From the NCBI GenBank assembly GCA_022747635.1, contig JAKTNV010000168.1, forward strand, positions 396,501-460,500: a stretch of 64,000 nt of DNA. The letters are read 5' to 3'. Position 1 is the first letter of the stretch. Each line of letters begins with the position of its first letter. Below are positions 10,397 to 21,604 of the stretch, piece by piece. The translations under genes and the position numbers were made by a program. The notes under the pieces were generated by a model that saw only the letters and a list, made by a program, of their open reading frames with translations, had not been told where the DNA came from and searched no databases. The stretch comes from Hetaerina americana (taxonomy: Eukaryota; Arthropoda; Insecta; Odonata; Calopterygidae).

Positions 10397-13320
10397 ATTC
10401 AAATGATGTACATACATATTTTCAAAATCTCAAGGTTCAATTGCTGCAAACCATTCACAAAAATTATGCATGCTATTCCATCCTTGAAGTTTGATTATTT
10501 ATTCTTCAGTAGATTATGTAAATAAGTATTTTGATACCCATAAACATGTGGCAACAGTGGAAAAACAATATCTCCATTTTCATATTTTGTGAGTGAATGG
10601 ATATATGTATATATAGGGAGTTTTCCATTAGGGAGTAGGAAGTAAAATGGCAAGCAATAAATATTTTTGAATTCAGAAATGCCACGTGATATCTTAAAAG
10701 GAAAGAAGAGAAACCAGGTGTATTGAGCAAACTTGGTGACTCTAACTTTTAATATTGAGGCAAATGAAGTTTGCTGTTGCAGGATTAACGTTGTGGAGTC
10801 TATTCATAATTAAGGCACAAATACTTGGTAATGCCATGGATCTTATCAATAAATGATTTGGGTTATTGATGTCAAAGAACATCATTAAAAAACTGATGAT
10901 GTTATCTCACATGGAAACCTTGGTCATGTAATAAAATCTGTTGAAAAAAAAATATTTGTACTTCAATTGAGGTAAATTGATTTACTATATATGAGAATTT
11001 TTAAAATAAAATATCTATGAAGTCTCCCTTTCATCAGTGGCTGGTGAGATTTATTATTATCATATTATTATTATTATTATGGTAAATACGGCTAGGAGCT
11101 GGACAGAAAAATGGTGAAATAAGTAATTTGATGAATAAGAGGCAAAGTTCACGGAGGGTGGAGTTGGCTCTGAAGGACAAGGTGTCATTTGGTATCAAAG
11201 GACAATCATTTGATGAATATTGCAAAATAAATGAAAGAGTAAAACGAGATAAGTGGCCGGTTGGTATGTACCTACAAGGGATTCTCTTATCATAGGGTGA
11301 GGTATAAGGAACCTCAGGTGTAGTAAAAGAAAGCAGTTCTGATCAGTACAAGAGCAAAACTTCATTGAGGGGAAAGTACTCTCCCACTCCAAGATAGACC
11401 TATTTTTAGATTCAGACATCGGCCAAATAGTTGTTGATACAATTGGATATGAAAAAAGTCCACATGTTCATTAAATATCATCAATTTTTTGTGTATGTAA
11501 CATTTTAGTCAAATAAAAATCCAGGAACTGTATTTAAATGCCATAAGAAGTTGGAAATCTCCTCTCAATTTCATCCATTTTCCCCCATTTTTTTAACCTT
11601 CCATTTATGGCTCTCAATGAATAGGATATAGATGAAAAGTGAATTGATGACAGTACAGCTGGAAAATGACTCCCATGTATCTTGTTGGCAATGACAAAGG
11701 TAGATGCATATCCCTTGACTAGTCTCCACTTGCTTTTTTGTTGGAAATTGCATGTGTTATGACAAGTTTTCAATATAGTTTAATGTTGTTATTTCTTGGT
11801 TATTTATTGCACTTTCAGTAATTTCTTTTAGATTAGGAAGATTTAGGAAAATTATTTTCAGGTAATCTTTTTTTATTGTAATTTTGTATAAAATCATGAA
11901 CAATGATGAATAGGGAATCCAACCATTTGTAGGAAATTCCATTGAAGTATAACCTATTCCCTTATTGTAAGCTTGATTCAGCCGAAGCTCTAAGAGTATA
12001 AATATGGCATGGCATGAAATAATACTGTAGTAAAGAAACATTTTAGAAATCTCAGCTTGTACTGATGACCCTGAATCGTTATACTTTGAGTTTCAGTTAT
12101 TTAAATACGAATACAGGGAGCACTAGTCCCATGGCCAAGTGCAAGCCACTTTTGAACATCTTTTTTTTTTATACAGCAATAGGTAATAAAAAATATTCAA
12201 ATGTAACATGAGTGACTGTTTGGAATGACATCTCGCCAAGAGTGAAACAATGTCTGATTCTTTGCATAATTCTTCCTGTCTACTGAGATATCAATATTGG
12301 CATGTTATTATGAAAACTTTGAATCAGTGCCTTTACTCATATGTTACGTACATTTAGGTCTTACATGCCCATTCATTGAGCTTATTAACATGATAATGAT
12401 GAATTAGGGTTGAAACCACAGTCAATCAAATTAATTCTATGGCCTAAGTGTTTAATTATTAAATTGCAGAGCTTTTTGTAGCACAAAAATATCTATCCCT
12501 GAAGCAAAACAAGGGTTCACAGCAGATACATTCATTGAGGACATCAACAATGATTTACATTAAAGCTATTTTCAGTACAGTAAATATTACATCAAATTAC
12601 AAATATGCATATCATATTAAGTGAACAATGAGAGCCTATGTTTTTCAACATCATAATAAAAATGCATAAATATATTTCATGTAATGAAGAAGTGATTTAA
12701 ATATATTGATTGTTTTATGGAAGGGAAACATAATGATAACACCATTAAACATGTATTAGGAATAAAAATAGAGAATCTCAATTTCCATAATTTGTCTGTG
12801 AAATGAAACAGGCTACCCAAAATGAGTAAACAGGTAATGCGCTTCTGTTACCAGGAAATAATTTATATAGTTATAGGATAAAGGAAAGAGAGGAAAGCAA
12901 TCTTAAGAGTTGGATGCCCAGATGCATAATGTGATATAATGAAGGGATGAGCATAACATTCTACAACATAAGGAAGTTACATAGAAATGGCACAAAGTGG
13001 GATGACTTAAACAAATCACTGATTGTAAATTTCTTATACCATATGATCCTATTATCTTGCAATGATTTCATTGAAGCAATGAGCAATTTTGTAAAACAAC
13101 TAGTAAGAAATGTAGAATATAAAGATAGAACTGGGTATTTACCATTGCATGGGAGCAATACATCTGTTTTGCATTTCATTGCTTCTTTGTTTGTAGAACA
13201 TAATAATGAGGGAGCAAAGGAGAGAGGTATGATATTGTTTCTGGTCATAAACCCATGAAATCTCAGTGAATAATTCCTACCTTTCCCTCGCCATATTAAG
13301 AGTGGCAGATCATCAACTGA
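10397..13320. other. Gene-free stretch, AT-rich intron-like or intergenic
   Basis: I see no recognisable coding exon, SINE or transposon. Short ORFs (for example 12947-13258 plus) have no family features. A small (ATT)n run is at 11050-11078. It lies downstream of the terminal Sox-type exon and is likely intergenic. Confidence 0.5.
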
Positions 13321-13339
13321 GTATCAAAGTCCCAAAATC

Positions 13340-13345
13340 TTTATT
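13340..13345 (-). terminator. AATAAA polyadenylation signal
   Basis: Minus-strand AATAAA lies about 67 bases past the stop codon of the exon ending at 13412. This placement supports that exon being the 3'-terminal exon of a host gene. Confidence 0.55.
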
Positions 13346-13411
13346 CAAGTCTCCACCTGCTTGAAATGATTTTTGGAATTTACGCGAGGACTTGCAGAGA
13401 GGGATCTCAAA

Positions 13412-13856
13412 TCATAGCGAATTGCACCACCTGTCCGTCCGTCCATGCCTATCGAGAAGGTGTGTGGTTGGTGTGGTGCTGTTGGTGGTGGAGGTGGGAG
13501 CAGGAGGATGTGGGCTGCTGGCAGTCTGCCAGTTGAGCTGATTGATGGCAGCATGGTGGTGATGGCCTCCCGTGCCATATGGGTGAAATGCCACAGCTGC
13601 TCCCGTGGGCATTGTTGTTGGGCAATCCATGCCGCTGGCATAGTGCTGGTGGTGCTGGAGGGCAGTGGAGGTCCGCAAAAGGGGGTGGTGGTGGTGGGTG
13701 CCTCCTGGGGTGACTTCGATCCGCATGCCAGGGTGGTGCGTTTGCTGCTGTGGGTGGTGGGGCAGTGGAGTTGCGTGGAACGTGATGGGTTGGCTGGATT
13801 GCAGGTGACCCTCCGCAGCCTCGCATGCCTTTGGATTGAGAGCCAAATGAATGCTA
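13412..13856 (-). CDS. 3'-terminal exon, His/Pro/Gln-rich protein (likely the Sox-type gene)
   Basis: A minus-strand acceptor (pyrimidine-rich, TTTTCTAG) at 13858/13857 opens a GC-rich 445-bp exon in an AT-rich setting. The favoured frame starts phase 2 (T|AGC) and encodes about 147 residues of low-complexity activation-domain type: His clusters (HPGMRIEVTPGGTHHHHPLL, GTGGHHHHAAINQLNWQ), Gln/Pro runs and a Ser/Thr/Pro tail, stopping at TGA 13412-13414. An AATAAA follows at 13345-13340. Two other frames are also open, so frame choice rests on composition. It matches in phase with the exon ending at 21605. Assignment to the Sox gene is inference from strand, spacing and phase. A plus-strand CAG|GTAAGT at 13876 is an alternative reading that I consider less likely. 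Confidence 0.55.
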
Positions 13857-14119
13857 CTAGAAAACCACAGTGGACAGGTAAGTGACCTTCCAATGAATTC
13901 TCTCAGGGAATTTTTTTACCATAATTCAAATTAAAAAATTGTAAGAAAAAATGACTATGTGAACCACTTGCCCTTCTGCAAATGGGGCAATAAGTACCTA
14001 AATGAGTTCAGTGTTCACTTTCAATTATTACTAAAACATTATCAAGATAGATACTGATTTTTATTTTGTTATCCTTAAGACATGGTGACCATCCATAGTT
14101 TCACCCAATGTTTCTTCAT

Positions 14120-14690
14120 CTGTCAAAGGCAGTCACATTTAAACTAAATGAAGGTTGTACCCCAAAACCTTTGTTCCATCTCTTAAATAGTGTCATTTGT
14201 GTTGTAGTCTTTGCCGGTTGCTGCAATGGTTTTTCGAGTTCTGGGAATAAGAAAAAGGGGCTTGGGGTAAGAATGTAGTGGATGTGGCAAAATTTCATAT
14301 GCACATAGCTTTGACTGCCGGTTGTGCCGTGTTTGCTCCTGGAAAGGTGCTAGTAGCTATGGAACCTGGCATGCTGACACCTTTGACACCACGCAGTTCT
14401 TCATGAATAATTTTCCACACACAGCTGTAACTAACATGAACCTCATTTGTGATCATTTGGATGGTTGCTCTTCAGTCTAATAGACCTCCACTTCCTTCAC
14501 CATGGCATCATCGTCCTCGAGTGATGGACTTCCACTTCTTGCATCATCCGTGAGGTACATGTGGCCAGCTTGAAAATTCCTTTTCCACCTCATAACTGTG
14601 TTACTTGATAGGCTATCGTATCCATGAGCAATTATCATTTCATCATCGATTCGTTAGACACTGTAACCTTTCAATTGAAGGAAGGAACTT
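14120..14690 (-). pseudogene. Decayed mariner/Tc1-like transposase remnant
   Basis: On the minus strand one can read YDSLSSNTVMRWKRNFQAGH and DDARSGSPS, the end of a mariner N-terminal HTH and the DD.RSGRPS block, then VEV and the SYSCVWKIIHEEL helix. After several stops it ends in TPSPFFLFPELEKPL, resembling the SPDLAPSDFFLFPKLK block. The middle, including the first two catalytic acids, is deleted. No terminal repeats recognised. An old copy of a family not otherwise present here. Confidence 0.5.
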
Positions 14691-14699
14691 AATCACAAA

Positions 14700-15640
14700 A
14701 TAATACATGTATTAAATACCTACTGGAACAACCATTGATAATTCTTACATTGCCTGGAATCAGACAATCAACAGTTGATGAAAATCTGACAGATATTGGC
14801 TCATCTTTTGTCTTTATGGAAAAATTCACAAACATCTCAAAATGAGATCAAAAAGAGCCCAAAATGATCTTTCACAAAAATATCAGAATGATCTCAGGTA
14901 GCTTTCCTTGAAACGATAAAATAAATTATGCAAATGATGAGGTGAAAGTTACCTTATATTCCATATAATTGTATGGAATGCAATCTCATCTTGCATCTAG
15001 TGATGTTTGGTTACTTTCAAGCAAAGTAGGATGCTCTTTGCAATGTAATATTTCTGAGGCAGCTGCCTTTATCATTGTTTGCTAGAGGACTAACCTCAAC
15101 TTGCGGTGGCATAAGCAACTTGAAAAACAAGGTGTAAAAATTATTGCCACCTCTGGGAGGTTACTTTGACAAATGACATTAGCTTCGTGAATATCAGGTG
15201 TGATCCAAGAGTAATGGGAATTTTGCATGGTGCATCATGAGTTCATGTCACAAGGTCAAACGATCAATAAAGATTATTACTTGCAAATTAAGCACCGCTA
15301 GCATGAATAAAAATGAAAAAAACACCCATATTCATGGCAAAATACACCTGCTCACTCTGCTCTCTGCTTTTTCATAAAATTTTATCCAAAAACATAAACT
15401 GTAGTGATCTCTCAGCCTTCATATTCACCAGGCATGGCCCTATGTGACTTTTTTCCATTTCCAAAGCATTAAGAGAGCCTCAAATGGCCATCATTTTACA
15501 AGCACAGATGAGATATTACAACTGCATCACTGTGAGTGATAAAAGCTATACCCAAGTGAGTTAGAGAAGTGTTTTGAGGATTGTAAGTAAGCACTGACAT
15601 TGAGGTATCATATCTAATGGGGGACAGCATTGATATGGAT
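14700..15640. other. Gene-free intronic stretch
   Basis: No coding or repeat signal recognised; it lies in the proposed intron upstream of the terminal exon, just 5' of the LINE. Confidence 0.4.
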
Positions 15641-15793
15641 TAATAGAAACGAGTAAATATAAAAACGAGTCCACTGAAAACGCATGAGAAACCGAGGGAA
15701 ATACCGGGTGACGTCAAGATATCGATCACCAACTCATTGGAAAGTGAGCGATCGCAACTTCCCGTGAAAACTGTGAAAGAGAAGAAAAGTAAC

Positions 15794-16318
15794 ATGGAAC
15801 GGTTTAATTATTCTCAAGTCGGAGCTACTGATAATAATACTAATAATAAAGAGCGTGCTCCTAAGGTGACGCTGCCGTACTCTTCCGTTGCTCGCAAAGG
15901 AAATGTACAGCCACCACCTGTAGAACCGCACACCACTGCATGCAACATGAGGAAAGAAGACGACGAGGGCTACACCATGGTCTCATATAAACGGAAACCT
16001 AGGCCAAAGCCAATTGTGGGGACGTCAAACTTGGACAGTGATTTAGTCGGGCTGCCGAAAATGGTCCACATACACGCTTGGCGATTCAAAGAAGACACGT
16101 CAATCGAAGCAGTTAAAAAGTATGTATCAAGTAAAATACCTGGCAAGTGCTTCGAGATCGAGCAGTTAAAGGTATCTAGAGGCACCTATACCTCTTTTCG
16201 TGTATCGGTCGGTGAAGACTTAAAAGATGTCGTGGAAAGTCGCGACTTTTGGCCGAAACATGTTTGTGTCAGTAGGTTTTTTTTTCTGAAGGCCCGCCTG
16301 ATCTCTGCAAAGGGTTAG
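15794..16318 (+). CDS. LINE ORF1, nucleic-acid-binding protein
   Basis: The frame opens in weak context upstream (TTG at 15737), but the first ATG is at 15794 (MERFNYSQVGATDNN). About 174 codons. Residues near the end read MVHIHAWRFKEDTSIEAVKKYVSSK and then FRVSVGEDLKDVVESRDFWPKHVCVSRFF, the fold typical of LINE ORF1 RRM-like or esterase-less modules ending in a W-P-x-x-V-x-V-x-R-F/Y pattern. No CCHC knuckle is visible. It runs into a run of nine T residues at 16277-16285, after which the ORF1 frame ends at TAG 16316-16318 while the ORF2 frame is already open. This could be a slippage frameshift or a single-base indel. Confidence 0.65.
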   Translation: MERFNYSQVGATDNNTNNKERAPKVTLPYSSVARKGNVQPPPVEPHTTACNMRKEDDEGYTMVSYKRKPRPKPIVGTSNLDSDLVGLPKMVHIHAWRFKEDTSIEAVKKYVSSKIPGKCFEIEQLKVSRGTYTSFRVSVGEDLKDVVESRDFWPKHVCVSRFFFLKARLISAKG

Positions 16319-19182
16319 TCAAAGCTAGACAGCCATTAACAATCACGCAAGTAAATATTCAGTGCCTTAGGAACAAAGTAAACCTGCTTGAAGTGGCTAT
16401 GAACGAGTGCGAACCAGACCTTTTGTGTATTACAGAGCATTGGTTAAAATACGAAGAACTTAAGGTTATTTCGCTCTCAAATTACTCCCTAGTGTCGTCA
16501 TTCTGCCGGGCCACGTATAAAAATGGAGGTGTGGCCATTTTCGTGCATAGCAGAATAAAGGGGACTATTAACTCAGTTCACGTGCCTGTGAAGGAAGAAA
16601 AAACTTTTGAATGTGCAGTGTGTTTCCATGAAACTCCAGTGGGATTGCTTGTGCTCATCTCCATCTATAGATCACCAACTGGTGATTTTCATTCATTCAT
16701 TAAAAAACTGGACCAACTCATTTGCTCCCTATATGCAAGCAACAGGATACTCGTGCTGAACGGTGATCTCAACTGTAATCTCTTAGTTGACTCCCCTCAC
16801 AGATCAGAATTGTTGAATCTGTTCAAAACTTATGGCATGGAATGTTTTAACAATAATCCTACCAGAGCCACTCCCACATCTGCCACCCTAATTGATTACG
16901 CTGTGACCAACTTTAACCATGAAAAAGTAGTCACAACTGTTTGCGACCTAGGTATAACAGACCATTGCATGGTGAAAATAAGTATCGATACTAACCAACC
17001 AATGGATAGTCCCAATGATAAAACTTACCCAAGGCGGTCTTATACTCTTGGAAATATGCAGCATTTTCTGCTCCTTCTTCAGTCCCAAAACTGGGACAAT
17101 GTCTATGACCTTAAGTCAGTAGACGAAGGTTTCAATTACTTTTATTCAATTTTCAAACACAATTTTGAAATGTGTTTCCCAGTAACACATCATAAAATAT
17201 TTCATAGAACAAAATGTAAGCCATGGCTAACTGATGAGATCCGTTACTACTCAACTATCCTTAAAAAACTTGCCATCTTCAGTAAAAGTTCAAACAATCA
17301 TGAACAAAGGTTACTCTATAAGGAATTTCAAAAGTATTACCGTAAACTGATTTCTACCACGAAAAGAACCTATAATGATAATAAGTTACTTAATTCCAAT
17401 AATAAGTCCAAAACTGCATGGGAAATAATTAATGACTGTAGAGGTAAGAAAAATCCACAACTCACTCTCCCAAAACTTTGTAACCCTGAAAATAACACTG
17501 CCATTAGCTATTCATCTCTAGCTAATAAATTTAACAAATACTACGTATCAGCTCCTTGCCTAATTACTTCTCCAGCCAATGTGCTTTTAGCAAATGCACC
17601 ATCGTCAATGTTTGCCAAGCCCTGTTCTGAAACCAATCTAAAAACTATTGTCTCCTCACTCAGAAACAAATCCAGTACTGGCCCAGATGAAATTCCTGGT
17701 AAAATTGTACATCATTGTTTTGAAGCCATAAAAGCTCCCCTTTTATTTTTAATTAATGAATCTTTGATACAAGGGATTTTCCCATCCCAATTAAAAGAAT
17801 CTAAAGTAGTCCCCATTTATAAAAACCATGGCTGTGTAAATGATTTGAACAACTACAGACCAATAGCCGTCCAAAATACATTTGCTAAAATATTCGAAAA
17901 AGCCATGTATATGCAAATAGCATCTTATCTCGAAAAAAACTTCCTACTTTCAAATTCTCAGCATGGATTTAGATCTGAAAGGTCTACCACAACTGCCATA
18001 TGTCAGGCAATCGACAGTATACCTAATTCATTAGATGCTAAACGCAAAACTCTTGGAATGTTTTTTGACTTGTCAAAGGCTTTTGATAATGTAAACCACA
18101 ATAGACTACTAATTAAACTCAATAGAATAGGAATTAGAGGAAGTCCTTTAAACTGGCTGAAGTCTTTTATTCATAATCGCACTCAAAAAGTAGTGTTATC
18201 AGTTGAAGGGTCAAAATATTCATCCGAAGCATACCAAGTTAACAAAGGTATTCCACAAGGCTCAACCCTTGGGCCACTCCTCTTTCTGATTTACATCAAT
18301 GACCTACCTAACTGCTTACCAAATAATGATGGAATAATACCAGTGTTGTACGCTGACGACACTAATATAATAATATCAACACAAACATATCCCAGCCTTG
18401 TGGAAAAAGCTAAGTCTGTCACACTTGCTATAAACAAGTGGTGTACAGACAACCTTCTAGACTTAAATGTAAATAAAAGCAAAATAGTAAACTTTACACA
18501 CAATAAGAACATATCAGATGATCTGCTGGTAAAAATCAATGACCTATCAATTGAGCGTGTGACAGAATGCAAATTTCTAGGTATTTCTCTATGTGCAAAT
18601 ATTTCCTGGGATACTCATGTAAAAGCCCTCCAACACAAGCTCAGTTCAACTTGCTACTTATTAAGACACCTGTATGAAACTACAAGTAAAACTGTACTAC
18701 TCAATTTGTACTATGGGGAAATTTACTCAAATATAACCTACAGTATAATATTATGGGGATCAGCTGCTATTTCTCAAACCATCTTTAAAATGCAAAAGAA
18801 AGCTATTAGAATCATCGCCAGGAAACCTCACAATGCTCCATCAAGGCCTATTTTCCGTGAATTAAATTTGCTACCACTCCCATGCATCTACATTATGTTT
18901 CTAATTCTAAATATAAAAAATAACATCGGCAACTATTCTCTTAACTCTGCCTATCATCATCATTACACCAGAGGCAGGAATGACTTCCATTGTGGGAATA
19001 TAAGAACTAAAGCATTGAAATTAGGACCCAATGAAATGGGCATCAGATTATTTAACAAACTACCCAAAAGTATCAAGGATACACAGGGAACTGCTGCATT
19101 CAGGCATAAATTAAAAAGATATCTACAGCGTAATATGTTCTACTTGGTTGGCGAATATCTCAACAATATTCCCAACCAGTAA
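16318..19182 (+). CDS. LINE ORF2: endonuclease plus reverse transcriptase, intact
   Basis: The frame is open from about 16285 and its first ATG is at 16393 (929 codons from there). Endonuclease: TITQVNIQCLRNKVN just upstream of that ATG, then LLCITEHWL (catalytic Glu), GVAIFVHS, LISIYRSP, LNGDLNCN, LIDYAVTN and the final ITDHCMV (SDH-type). Because the first endonuclease block precedes the ATG, translation may start upstream or depend on frameshifting from ORF1. RT: KSSTGPDEIPGKIVH, YRPIAVQNTFAKIFEKAM, QHGFRSERST, FDLSKAFDNVNH, GIPQGSTLGPLLFLIYINDL, the catalytic VLYADDTN, then LNVNKSKIVNF and ECKFLGISL. All key acids are present, so recently active. No RNase H domain. Confidence 0.92.
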   Translation, partial: VKARQPLTITQVNIQCLRNKVNLLEVAMNECEPDLLCITEHWLKYEELKVISLSNYSLVSSFCRATYKNGGVAIFVHSRIKGTINSVHVPVKEEKTFECAVCFHETPVGLLVLISIYRSPTGDFHSFIKKLDQLICSLYASNRILVLNGDLNCNLLVDSPHRSELLNLFKTYGMECFNNNPTRATPTSATLIDYAVTNFNHEKVVTTVCDLGITDHCMVKISIDTNQPMDSPNDKTYPRRSYTLGNMQHFLLLLQSQNWDNVYDLKSVDEGFNYFYSIFKHNFEMCFPVTHHKIFHRTKCKPWLTDEIRYYSTILKKLAIFSKSSNNHEQRLLYKEFQKYYRKLISTTKRTYNDNKLLNSNNKSKTAWEIINDCRGKKNPQLTLPKLCNPENNTAISYSSLANKFNKYYVSAPCLITSPANVLLANAPSSMFAKPCSETNLKTIVSSLRNKSSTGPDEIPGKIVHHCFEAIKAPLLFLINESLIQGIFPSQLKESKVVPIYKNHGCVNDLNNYRPIAVQNTFAKIFEKAMYMQIASYLEKNFLLSNSQHGFRSERSTTTAICQAIDSIPNSLDAKRKTLGMFFDLSKAFDNVNHNRLLIKLNRIGIRGSPLNWLKSFIHNRTQKVVLSVEGSKYSSEAYQVNKGIPQGSTLGPLLFLIYINDLPNCLPNNDGIIPVLYADDTNIIISTQTYPSLVEKAKSVTLAINKWCTDNLLDLNVNKSKIVNFTHNKNISDDLLVKINDLSIERVTECKFLGISLCANISWDTHVKALQHKLSSTCYLLRHLYETTSKTVLLNLYYGEIYSNITYSIILWGSAAISQTIFKMQKKAIRIIARKPHNAPSRPIFRELNLLPLPCIYIMFLILNIKNNIGNYSLNSAYHHHYTRGRNDFHCGNIRTKALKLGPNEMGIRLFNKLPKSIKDTQGTAAFRHKLKRYLQRNMFYLVGEYLNNIPNQ

Positions 19183-19615
19183 GTTCATACTTTTAGTTTC
19201 TAGCAATGGTAATGGTCTGATTCATGTTTGTGATCAATGATTTTTCTGAATTTGATATTGTATGTGCATGTTACAGCCGATGTTCATGGGTTTGTACCAA
19301 ACACTTATGTAACTATGAGCATCAATTCTTTTATGTATCTTAACTGAGCCTTTGTCTTTGCTCCTCATTGACGTGCCTTATATCATGTACATACTTCACC
19401 CATCTGGTATTTTTGTATTGTGATCTCTGGGCAAATAAAAAGTAATAATAATAATAATAATAATTAATAAATAAAATTCTTGCCAAATATACTCAATAAT
19501 TCATGGGAATTGGAGTTATCTCTTTTGTTTGGTAAACATTTTAGGAATACTGAACACCTTATATCTGGAATGCACCATATGAGATGCATTCTGCACTATT
19601 CAATATGACAATGAC

Positions 19616-19803
19616 CTGATTGGTGTGATGAGGATGGTGGAAGAGCCTGTTGTGTGCTTGCAGGGAAGCGGGGGGCGAGAGAGGAGCACACCCCTTGGAT
19701 CCCACTGCTGCCCTCTGCCGTCTGTTGCTGAGAGAACTGAAACTGAGGGTGGTGACCATTGCAAGAACAAGAATAGAGTTGATTGCATGAAGAGAAAGGA
19801 AAA
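19616..19803 (-). CDS. Candidate Gln/Ser-rich exon of the Sox-type gene
   Basis: A minus-strand acceptor (GCCTCTCAG) at 19805/19804 opens in phase with the exon ending at 21605 (one base then TTT CCT). The frame reads FPFSSCNQLYSCSCNGHHPQ, then FQFSQQQTAEGSSG, ending STQQALPPSSSHQS at a modest donor CAG|GTCATT (19616/19615). If unspliced it stops at TAG 19593-19595 after GHCHIE. Composition fits a transcription-factor activation region. The donor phase (1) does not fit the acceptor at 13857, so this exon may be an alternative 3' exon. Moderate to low confidence. Confidence 0.38.
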
Positions 19804-19809
19804 CTGAGA

Positions 19810-20109
19810 GGCATGTAATGTTAAAAATCAATAAATGAATAGTTATCATTACTATTCCATTGACAAAACTTCAATTTTTTAATATAAAGGCAGTCAACTT
19901 GCTATTGTTCCTGAAAGCTATTTAAGTGGAAACATTCTTGGTTGAATCAAATTTTACTATTGTTTTACTTTTTGAGATTAAACTTAATCCTGAAACAGTG
20001 GAATGACTCAGAAACAATGCCTTTTTATCATAACAAACATGAGATTTTGTCAGTTGTTATCATATGTTTGCCATTTCAACATCATGCCCAGTACATTTTT
20101 ATGTCCAAT
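19810..20109. other. Gene-free intronic stretch
   Basis: About 300 bp without recognisable feature between the candidate exon and the foldback element. Confidence 0.4.
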
Positions 20110-20689
20110 CAATGTGTATGTGAAATAAGAGGTGGGGGGGAGGAAGAAACTCCAATGGCCATAATAATTAGTTGCCAATCTCTCATCAGACCAATTGTTG
20201 TATTGGTTTAACAGGAACCACGACAGGGACCAACCACAACCTCTCGACCAGAATACCCTCTGTGGTGGTTTACGGGAAATTAATCTGTGTCAGGGACCAC
20301 ACACTTTGTGACTGGCACATATATAATTGTGTGCTTGAGAATATCCTGGAATCTTTAATGGGGTCTTCTCTACAGCCTCGTGAAGGATTCCATCTCAATC
20401 TGAAATTCTTTAATGGGGTCTCACAGCCTCGAGAAGGATTTCAGTCAGGATATTGTGCATTTGGCGGTGTGTTGGTCCCTGATGCAGATTAATTTCCCGT
20501 GTACCACCACAGAGGGTATTCTGGTCGAGAGGTTGTGGTTGGTCCCTGACATGGTTCCCGTTAAACCAAAACAACAATTGGTCTGACGAGAGAGTTGCGA
20601 CTAATAATTATGGCCATTGGAGTTCCTTCCCCCCCTCTCCTTTAACTGAGAGGCCGTAGAGCTCATTATTTCCTGCAATGTGTATGTGA
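20110..20689. mobile_element. Foldback element with about 170-bp arms and 14-bp target duplication
   Basis: Identical 14-mers CAATGTGTATGTGA occur at 20110-20123 and 20676-20689. Between them (552 bp) the left arm 20131-20305 and right arm 20468-20637 are imperfect inverted repeats: both contain CTCTCGACCAGAATACCCTC and GACCAATTGTTG on opposite strands. The 160-bp loop holds a direct repeat of TTTAATGGGGTCT followed by CAGCCTCG, with 55-bp spacing (20356 and 20411). No ORF of note. The arms would form a long RNA hairpin. Non-autonomous; I do not recognise the family. The 14-bp duplication is longer than for most cut-and-paste DNA elements. Confidence 0.8.
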
Positions 20690-21580
20690 GTTTTAAAGGA
20701 GTCATAGAAAAAATGCAAGACTGCATTGCAACATTTTAAGCAAGAGGAATGCTAAATGTCCAAAAACTTTGTTGAGAAATAAATTACTTTTTGATAAAAC
20801 AATCCCAAATCTTGAAAATGGTGCTTGCTTGCATTTAAGTGCAAAAGAAGAACGAAAATGCACTATTTCCAGTCTGGTAGGGTATGTATATTAGATATCA
20901 AGCAACTAATTCAGAAGGCACACTTATGAGAAAAGAAATAAGTTACGGTTGAAAAACAAAGCCACTTCTGACTAATATATGTAAGTTATCTTCAGTTTGT
21001 GCAGCCATTTTAGCTGTCACAGCAAAAATCCAATTTTATCAATGCAAAAGGATTATACATGAATTTCCAGGATATTGCTTCTTTGAGACTTATTGGTAAA
21101 TTGAAATCATTGACCAATTTTCAATGCAAACATTGATCACCTGTATAATTCACTTCTGGTGTAATAAGATTGTAGAATGTCACCTACTTACTTCCATGTT
21201 ATCATCGGGGTCAATCATCATTAATGCCACTGAATCTATGCAGCATAATTTTTGTAATAAGTCACCATACATATCCAGTGTCATGAATGTCGTTATACAG
21301 TATAAAAATATATGCAATGCCATTACTTTGAATGGTGGAAGTTGAAGTTCACTGATTCTAATACCTCATGTGCATTTTATGTAGCATCTTGTTGAAATCA
21401 GTTGTAGGCATATGTGAAGGGATCATTGCTGAATTAAGCTAGAAAAACATGCAAATCATAAGGGATACCTTGGGAACATTTATATTTAAAACGATTGATT
21501 TTGGCCTAGAAATAAGTATAATAGTTGTTTCCACCACCTCACTTTCTGGGCACAGAATGACCACTGCTTCTAACCATATA
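20690..21580. other. Gene-free intronic stretch
   Basis: Nothing convincing. A 44-bp exon-like segment at 21192-21235 (minus, donor GTAAGT) does not fit neighbouring phases. Confidence 0.4.
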
Positions 21581-21604
21581 CATTAGAGTGAGGGTATATC
21601 ATAC

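Larger units (their letters stand above)
15640..19475 (+). mobile_element. Near-complete two-ORF LINE, antisense in the Sox intron
   Basis: A coherent LINE unit: GC-balanced 5' leader, ORF1 (15794-16318), ORF2 (to 19182), a 3' UTR of about 250 bp, AATAAA at 19434 and an (AAT)n tail at 19441-19475. The 5' boundary is approximate. RT and endonuclease motifs put it in the CR1/L2/Jockey superclade. It is the best preserved retroelement in the window. I did not find a clear target-site duplication. Confidence 0.85.

Noticed and set aside
13445..13885. Plus-strand 146-codon frame ending at a perfect CAG|GTAAGT donor
   Set aside because: The minus strand has a better protein composition, an acceptor and an AATAAA just past its stop; the plus frame is Val/Gly/Trp-rich complement of His/Pro codons.
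21192..21235. 44-bp minus-strand mini-exon (SVALMMIDPDDNME) with GTAAGT donor
   Set aside because: Acceptor is weak and its phase fits neither neighbouring exon.
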